Positions 58,301 through 64,000 of a stretch of DNA of 64,000 nucleotides are shown piece by piece. Source of the stretch: Russula earlei (Eukaryota; Basidiomycota; Agaricomycetes; Russulales; Russulaceae); assembly GCA_025769875.1 (NCBI GenBank), contig JAGFNK010000043.1, positions 1 to 64,000 on the forward strand, given 5' to 3'. Position 1 is the first letter of the stretch. Every line of letters begins with the position of its first letter. The position numbers and the translations under genes were made by a program. Under the pieces are notes generated by a model. That model searched no databases. It had not been told where the DNA came from and saw only the letters and a list, made by a program, of their open reading frames with translations.

Positions 58301-61253
58301 TCTGATAAAGAAAAGGCCAAAAAGGAGGAGAAAGATCGCAGCGAGAGTCGAATCTCGGTATTGATGGGTCGGAAGCGTGGCAAGGTTATATAATCTTCAA
58401 TTGTAGCTGAATGTTGTCTAATCGTTTTTTTTTCTTGCCAGACTCTCTCCTCCACCGAGTCGAAGAAACCTCAGCCAGTGAGTATGCCTCCTATGCAGAT
58501 TTCCGCGTTGCCCCAGGCAACAGCTCAACGCGTTGCGAATCTGAAGGCTACGTCAACCTCAAATGGTTCTGCGACTGCTACTCGCAGCAGTGTGGTATCG
58601 GCAACATCGCGTGCTACCTCGCAAACGATCAGCTCCCTGCAGCGACAGTCTGATACGTCACTGCGCAGCCGGATGCTACTCCCGACGATAGCTGGGTCAC
58701 CATCGGTCGGAGCTGGTGGAAGTAACTCGCAGATCAACCGAGACATGAAAGAGGGAGACCCTCAGCCTTCATCCGGCATCAACGGGACGAGTGCTCATCT
58801 AAAGGAGACGCCCACTAAGATTCCCCGCATTCATAGCCGGACATCTACCGTTTCATCACCCGCCCTAAAGCCATCCACATCCTCAATGACTAGCCGGCGA
58901 ACTAGTCTTATTGTTTCTTCATCTGTGGTTGGAAATGATCCATCTCCCACACCCAGCAACGCACCAGGGAACGGATCGTCAGGGTCTATAAACAATCCAG
59001 CTCCAATCACGGATGAGTTCGGGGTTTTTGAAAACGGTGACGCATCCAAGGCCACGCTCAACACGGTCACCCAACGACAATCCGTTCGCGCCTCCCCCTC
59101 ATCGAGCTCTACATCTAAGGTTCCCCGTCAGGTCATCAATTCAACCTCTTCGTCCAATATCCCACGCAAGGGCACTCGTGACTCCATGTCTTTTGGTGGT
59201 CTTCGCAAGTCTTCCACCGGCTCTGTCGCCTCACTCAATTCAGTTGCTCCCAGCGACGCGCCCTCCACCCAGACGTCATCGCATCGATTCTCTGCCCTCT
59301 CGCCGTCCAAGGGTCTCAAGCTCCTCAGCCCAAAGGTCTCACTCACTCACTCACGCTCCTCCAATTCGTCCAACAACCATCAGGTTACTACTCCATCCTC
59401 GAGCCGTCTATCGTTATCAACGCCGTCCCCTGCCCCCAGCTCTGTTGACGAGGAGGAGCTTCTTGGTGACGAGGAGATGCTTCAATATATTAAGCGTCAG
59501 CAGCAGAAAAGGTTAGCGCACGGTGCAACTCAGGAGGAATTGGATGCACTGCTACTGTTTCCGGAACCTCTCCCTCCCAAACCTCCCCAGAGTCCGTCGG
59601 GTGAGTTTGTAATTATGTTCATCTTGTCATGCTACTCACTCACTCCGCCTAAAGCCGTTCTCAAGAGCAGCCAGCGACAACACTTGTCTGAGTACGAGCG
59701 ACAGGAGATACTTGATTACCCATCGGTATATTACATTGGGACTGGTAGCGACAAGAAATCCGCCCATCCTGACCGGCCGACGAACAATTACAGCTATGAC
59801 GATGACCGCGGTGATTATCTCGTCGTCGACCATGATCATCTCGGTTATCGTTATGAGGTCATAGACAGCCTCGGGAAGGGTTCCTTCGGCCAAGTATTGA
59901 GCTGCCGGGATCACGCTACAGGAGATTCTGTAGCAATAAAGATCATTCGGAACAAGAAGCGGTTCCACCATCAAGCCCTCGTCGAGATCAAGATACTTGA
60001 TAACTTACGCCAATGGGTACATCTCTCTTTATTATATTTTTTAACCATGCCTACTTTGTACATTTTATCTAGGACCCAGAGGAGAAGCATCACGTCATCA
60101 AGATGACGGAGCACTTCTACTTCCGCAATCACCTTTGCATTGCCATGGAGCTTCTGAGCATAAATCTGTACGAGCTCATCAAGACGAATGGCTTCGTTGG
60201 GTTTACGACTGCTCTCATCCGCCGTTTCACGAGTCAAATGCTATTGTCACTTACTTTGATGCGCCATCACCGCATTGTACATTGTGACCTTAAACCTGAG
60301 GTGACTGTCTTGGATTGTTTCTCGACGGTCGCTGATACCGTAACGTAGAATGTGCTACTACGTCACCCTACGAAAAGTGGCATCAAAGTTATCGATTTCG
60401 GCAGTAGCTGCTTCGAGCATGAAAAAAGTGCGACAGAAACATTTGGGGATTTGCAAGTCTCTTACGATGATCATTTTCAGTTTACACATACATCCAAAGT
60501 CGATTCTATCGGTCGCCAGAGGTCATCCTAGGTATGAACTACCACATGGCAATTGATATGTGGAGCCTAGGCTGCATCTTGGCGGAGTTGAAGACCGGGT
60601 TCCCCATTTTCCCTGGAGAAAATGAGCAGGAACAATTGTCTTGCATAATGGAAGTTCTGGGTCTCCCTGACAAGGACTTTGTCAATCGGAGCTCCCGCAA
60701 GCGACTGTTCTTTGGTACGTACAACGCCTGTCCTGGAAATTCTCTCCCTTATTCCCGTTCAGACTCCACCGGCGCCCCTCGACCCGTGGTGAATTCGAAG
60801 GGGCGCAGGAGAAGACCGGGAACAAAAACTCTCACCCAGGTTCTCCGCTGCGACGATGAACTCTTCATCGACTTTGTCTCCAAGTGTCTCGTGTGGGATC
60901 CCGAGCGTCGCATTAAGCCCCAAAATGCAATGCGGCACCCGTTCATCACTGCCGGAAAACGCTCGAAAGGCTCATCATCGTCCTCTGCAACTGCCAAGGC
61001 CCTCTTGTCGACAGCGTCCAGCTTGGCAAGCAGGTCGAAGACGACAGAGACACCTAAAAAGTCTCAAATTAGCGGACCTACCCCCCTCACTGCTCGCATT
61101 TCACGAACCACCAACGCTCAACCGTCCACTCCTGGCGGCGCATCCACCTCTATGCACACTCTCGGATCTGCACGCTCTTATCGTACATCACAAACTCAGG
61201 CTATCTCTTCATATCATTCCAGCAGAACCATCAGCGGATTTGCTGTACGTTAA
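55308..61253 (+). CDS. DYRK-family protein kinase with long disordered N-terminus
   Basis: Nine exons: 55308-55478, 55544-55960, 56015-58384, 58442-59600, 59655-60016, 60073-60300, 60349-60427, 60481-60714, 60763-61253; 1836 residues. The first ~1300 residues are Ser/Pro/Thr-rich and basic. A DYRK-homology box ([19 protein letters not shown]) precedes the kinase: [34 protein letters not shown], and the activation loop [13 protein letters not shown] with the YxY that DYRKs autophosphorylate. The tail is Ser/Thr-rich. Exon junctions restore HCDLKPEN and CFEHEK-IYTYIQ, so the kinase is intact. It resembles Pom1/DYRK2 polarity and cell-cycle kinases; which one is not certain. Confidence 0.93.
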
Positions 61254-61784
61254 TGTGTCCCACCTGTATGAAGTGTAGGCTGATTGCCCACGTGTAGTCA
61301 ACCTCCACGTCCAAGTGAACGTTGACGTTCACGAACACTTCCCTATATATTACCTTGCATCACGACTCCCCGGCCCACACAGTAGATAGTTATAACTTTG
61401 CACAAAACGTCCAAGCCGGCCTTTTCCAGTTCCTCATACCCTAGGCCTGCTGTATATTACCCCATTGCTCCGGCTACTCTGTTGTTCTCTTTCCTTGGGC
61501 ATTCTGCACGCCACCCGTACAATCCGTCTTCACGAACACGCAATACAATATTCACGTCATTAATCGGGCATGATAAGTCGATTAGCTCTGCATGCTGGCT
61601 TAATTCTTTGTGGATGTGATTCCTGAATAGCATGGGATTTACGTCGCCATCATGTCCGATTAAGTAAGGGCTTTGGATAATACAGTACAGCACATAGATT
61701 ATATGCCAATTAAATCTCAACATCATCTGCATCGTCCAAACATCTCAATTTCAACAACACATCGCATCCTGTGATAGCAATTAG
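61254..61784. other. Intergenic region between convergent genes
   Basis: Contains the 3' ends of the DYRK (+) and PDK-like (-) transcripts. No gene is seen. GTGAACGTTGACGTTCACGA near 61315 holds an imperfect palindrome. Confidence 0.4.
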
Positions 61785-63477
61785 TCATAAAGTCGCGGCC
61801 AACGATAAATTCGACGCACCCCAACCATCGAGCGAGAACAGATCGAGCGAGCCCCCAAAGTATCTGTGCAGAAAGAAAACTGCTCAGGAAACAGAAGTGG
61901 CCAAAGCAGCAGAACCCCACAACGTAAAACTCACTGGGCGTACAGCCGACTCATGGGCAGCCCGAATCCGAGCCCAGCAATCGTGCCCAAGCCCGTCTCG
62001 ACGCCCTTTCCCGTCATCGCGCTAAAGAGGCCCGCGCCGTCGTCGCCGCGCGCGCTGGACCGGACCGCCTTCGCATGTGACCCACCACCGCCGCCGTCCT
62101 CGTCGTCGTCGTCGTGACCGTCGTCCGCGCACCCGTCGCGGCGGTGGCCGTGCCTGAAGGTCACGCCCCGGCCGGCGGTGGTGAACGCGTAAGAGAAGAC
62201 GCGCGCCATGTCTGCCGGCCAGACGCCGCCACCTTGGTCGCGTATGCGCAGGGAGAGCGTCGCGGGCTTGTCGGCGCTTGACGGGTGTCGGCGGGGAGGG
62301 GGCACGACGGTGATGAGCACCGGAGGGAGCGTGGGCCGGTCTTGCTGTCGGGACGAGGCGGCGAGGACGGGGTCGCCGTTGCCGTCGGAGGCCTGCTGCT
62401 CCCGCCGGCGGTGGTGGTGCTCGACCGTCGCGCGAAAGGCGTTTTTGAGGATCTCGGTTAGGATGTATTCCATGTGGTTTGGGACGTAGCTGTTTTTTTT
62501 TCGTTTTTTTTTTTTTACGGGGGGGGGGGGGGAGGGGGGAGAGGATTCCATAGATGGATGGATGACGGCGAGAGAGGACGTAGCGTTATAAGAATGGACG
62601 GCCCAAGGAAAGTAGAAAAAGGTGAACGCACGCGAAAGTGGCGTCGGTTGCACCGGAGACGATGACGGAGGGGGCCGCGCCGAGCGTCGCCTCGCAGAGC
62701 TCGCCCACAAAAGAGGCGCACATGCGGATCATCCCGACGGGCGACAACGCCATGTCGACGATGCCGGCGTTCGCGTTCGCCTGCTCCGGGTTCTGCAGCG
62801 CGCGGGACAACGCGATGTGCTGCTCCGCGATGAGCCGGACGGCGATGCGGTTGCGGATGGCGGCGTCGAGGAAGCCGTTGACCTGTTCCGAAGACAGGTA
62901 TCTTGCGCATTCCTGAAATCTGGCAAACACCCCCCCGCCCCGCCCCGCCCCAAATTTCCCGTCCTGTCCTTCAGAAAAAGTGCGAGCACGCGCCCAGCGC
63001 GGCGACTCACCCTTTCGCCATCGTCGGGATGTCGTTCGCGTGGTCTCGCACGAGAGACTCCAGCTGGGCGGCGAACGTCGCGTTCTCCTCCAGGTTCTTC
63101 ACCTGTGGGAACGTCGCGCTCCACAGGAAGCTCTTTCTGAACCCATCGAGGATCCGCGCGATGTATGGGTTCGTGCCGACGATGAATGGCAGAGCTTCGA
63201 GGGAGCGTATTCGAGTTGCCAGTCGTCGCGGAATCTCAGCTTGTGCATATGATACGGAGGTCAGCAGAGATTCAGCAGTGAGGGGACGACCAGCGGCTAG
63301 AAGGGTCCCGAGCGTGAGCGGGCGAGGTGTGTGTTGGGGTTGGGCATAAGTCGCCAAGAGGTGGGCAACTTGAGGTGGCGCAGGTTCTGGGGTACGACTG
63401 TAACGCGATGAGCACCGATGATGTACGGGATGCACTAGAACCCTTCGCGGGAGAAGTGGTCGTTGGATTTGGAACAT
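61785..63477 (-). CDS. Mitochondrial pyruvate/branched-chain dehydrogenase kinase (PDK/BCKDK family)
   Basis: Start MFQIQRPLLPRRVLVHPVHH, Arg-rich and without acids, as for a mitochondrial presequence. The N-terminal four-helix domain has LTLGTLLAAGRPLT, RRLATRIRSLEALPFIV and, after an intron, FQECARYLSSEQVNGFLDAAIRNRIAVRLIAEQHIAL. The GHKL ATPase part begins YVPNHMEYILTEILKNAFRA (N-box), then DQGGGV (G1), GFGLPMSRLYAQYFGG (G2), and ends LDLFSLDGWGA…TL. These kinases switch off the E1 of 2-oxoacid dehydrogenases. The segment between G1 and G2 carries an unusual acidic, Gly-rich insert (DDDDEDGGGGG). The intron near 62480-62640 contains pure runs of A and C on the coding strand. PDK versus BCKDK is not decided. 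Confidence 0.88.
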
Positions 63478-63617
63478 GTCGCTGTCCAACACATCGTAAA
63501 GTGGTACGACGGATATGCGTATCCGTTGGTCCACCGGACGGAACTCAAAGAGGATCAGGCGACACAAACACAACAAGATGTGTATTGGGAAAAAAAAAAC
63601 TATCAAAGACAGGGAAT

Positions 63618-64000
63618 CTAATTATACACTTGGTAAAGCGGCCTGTATGACAGTGGATGTCAATCATTAAAGTTCGAGGGATAATCAGTTGTAACTTACG
63701 TGCTCGAGAATTTCGTTCCTTGTCGAACAACCTTCTCGACGGCATCAAGGAAGTCACGTTCAGTAGCAACCTTGCGCCGAGCGCGTATGGCAAACATGCC
63801 GGCCTACATTCAACACTATGAGACGACGCCAGGCTATTCAATACTGTCGAACACACCTCTGTGGCCACCGACCGCAACTCTGCACCAGTCGTATTCGGAC
63901 ATAAGCGCGCGATGAGGTTAAACCGGATGTCTCTCTCTACACTCATACTCCGAGCGTGGATACGAAGAATGTGCGTGCGCCCTTCATTATCTGGCAATGA
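63618..64000 (-). CDS. RPT1: 26S proteasome ATPase subunit Rpt1 (3' end)
   Basis: C-terminal exons of a AAA+ ATPase of the proteasome base, which unfolds substrates; the 5' part is beyond the window. Exons: from beyond 64000 to 63857, then 63701-63803 and 63618-63642. Residues [64 protein letters not shown] and the end FSSTPLYQVYN match Rpt1, whose C-terminal tail docks into the 20S ring. The gene ends 141 bp upstream of the PDK-like start on the same strand. Confidence 0.95.

Noticed and set aside
60350..60556. Kinase-dead DYRK because of a stop in the activation loop
   Set aside because: The stop lies in an intron (60428-60480). Splicing gives an intact [13 protein letters not shown] loop.
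62497..62536. T-run and G-run as a regulatory or telomeric element
   Set aside because: It lies inside an intron of the PDK-like gene next to the acceptor and looks like slippage-prone low complexity.

Overview
The window is nuclear DNA of a filamentous fungus, most likely an Agaricomycete basidiomycete. Genes carry many 48-150 bp introns (several GC-AG), microexons are common, and the genes are fungal housekeeping or regulatory types. The species cannot be named from the sequence.

Layout. (1) 1-36.8 kb is a repeat island with no intact host gene. It opens with the decayed remains of two host-type genes (an Hsp104/ClpB disaggregase and a nucleoside hydrolase). LTR retrotransposons nested inside each other follow. 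Gypsy A (about 3.8-28.6 kb, plus strand) holds a solo LTR of its own family. That LTR holds a full-length chromodomain Gypsy B (8066-18142, minus strand), which itself carries three solo LTRs (families A, C and D). A full-length Copia-1 (21487-27340) sits inside the Gypsy A reverse transcriptase. After these come a second Copia (Copia-2) split by solo LTR F, an inverted LTR D, a 3' fragment of element D, and a truncated, CpG-decayed second Gypsy B copy. Most insertions have clear 5-bp target duplications, so their order can be read. (2) 36.8-41.6 kb holds an AT-rich foldback element and then a 2.1-kb head-to-head inverted duplication of a Sel1-repeat gene with a 39-bp spacer. (3) 41.6-64 kb is ordinary gene space: a GAL7 tail fragment, GAL7 (one frameshift), bifunctional PFK-2/FBPase-2, a LARGE-like GT8 glycosyltransferase (-), GPI1 (-), a Rho GTPase, a Zn2Cys6 factor (-), a very long DYRK kinase, a PDK/BCKDK-type mitochondrial kinase (-) and the 3' end of proteasome ATPase RPT1 (-).

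Main signals. In Gypsy A and Gypsy B the sequence next to the 5' LTR, where a tRNA primer would normally bind, is instead complementary (10 and 12 nt) to the predicted 5' end of the element's own RNA. It starts 33-35 nt after the TATA box in a hairpin, as expected for Tf1-like self-priming. LTRs C and D share the same start motifs. Gypsy B has an extra zinc-knuckle ORF downstream of its chromodomain, and Gypsy A has a long unrecognised module fused in frame upstream of gag. Decay is dominated by CpG transitions, and every premature stop read in Gypsy B is TGA. GAL7 and PFK-2/FBPase-2 are adjacent on the same strand and both concern sugar metabolism, but nothing in the sequence shows co-regulation.
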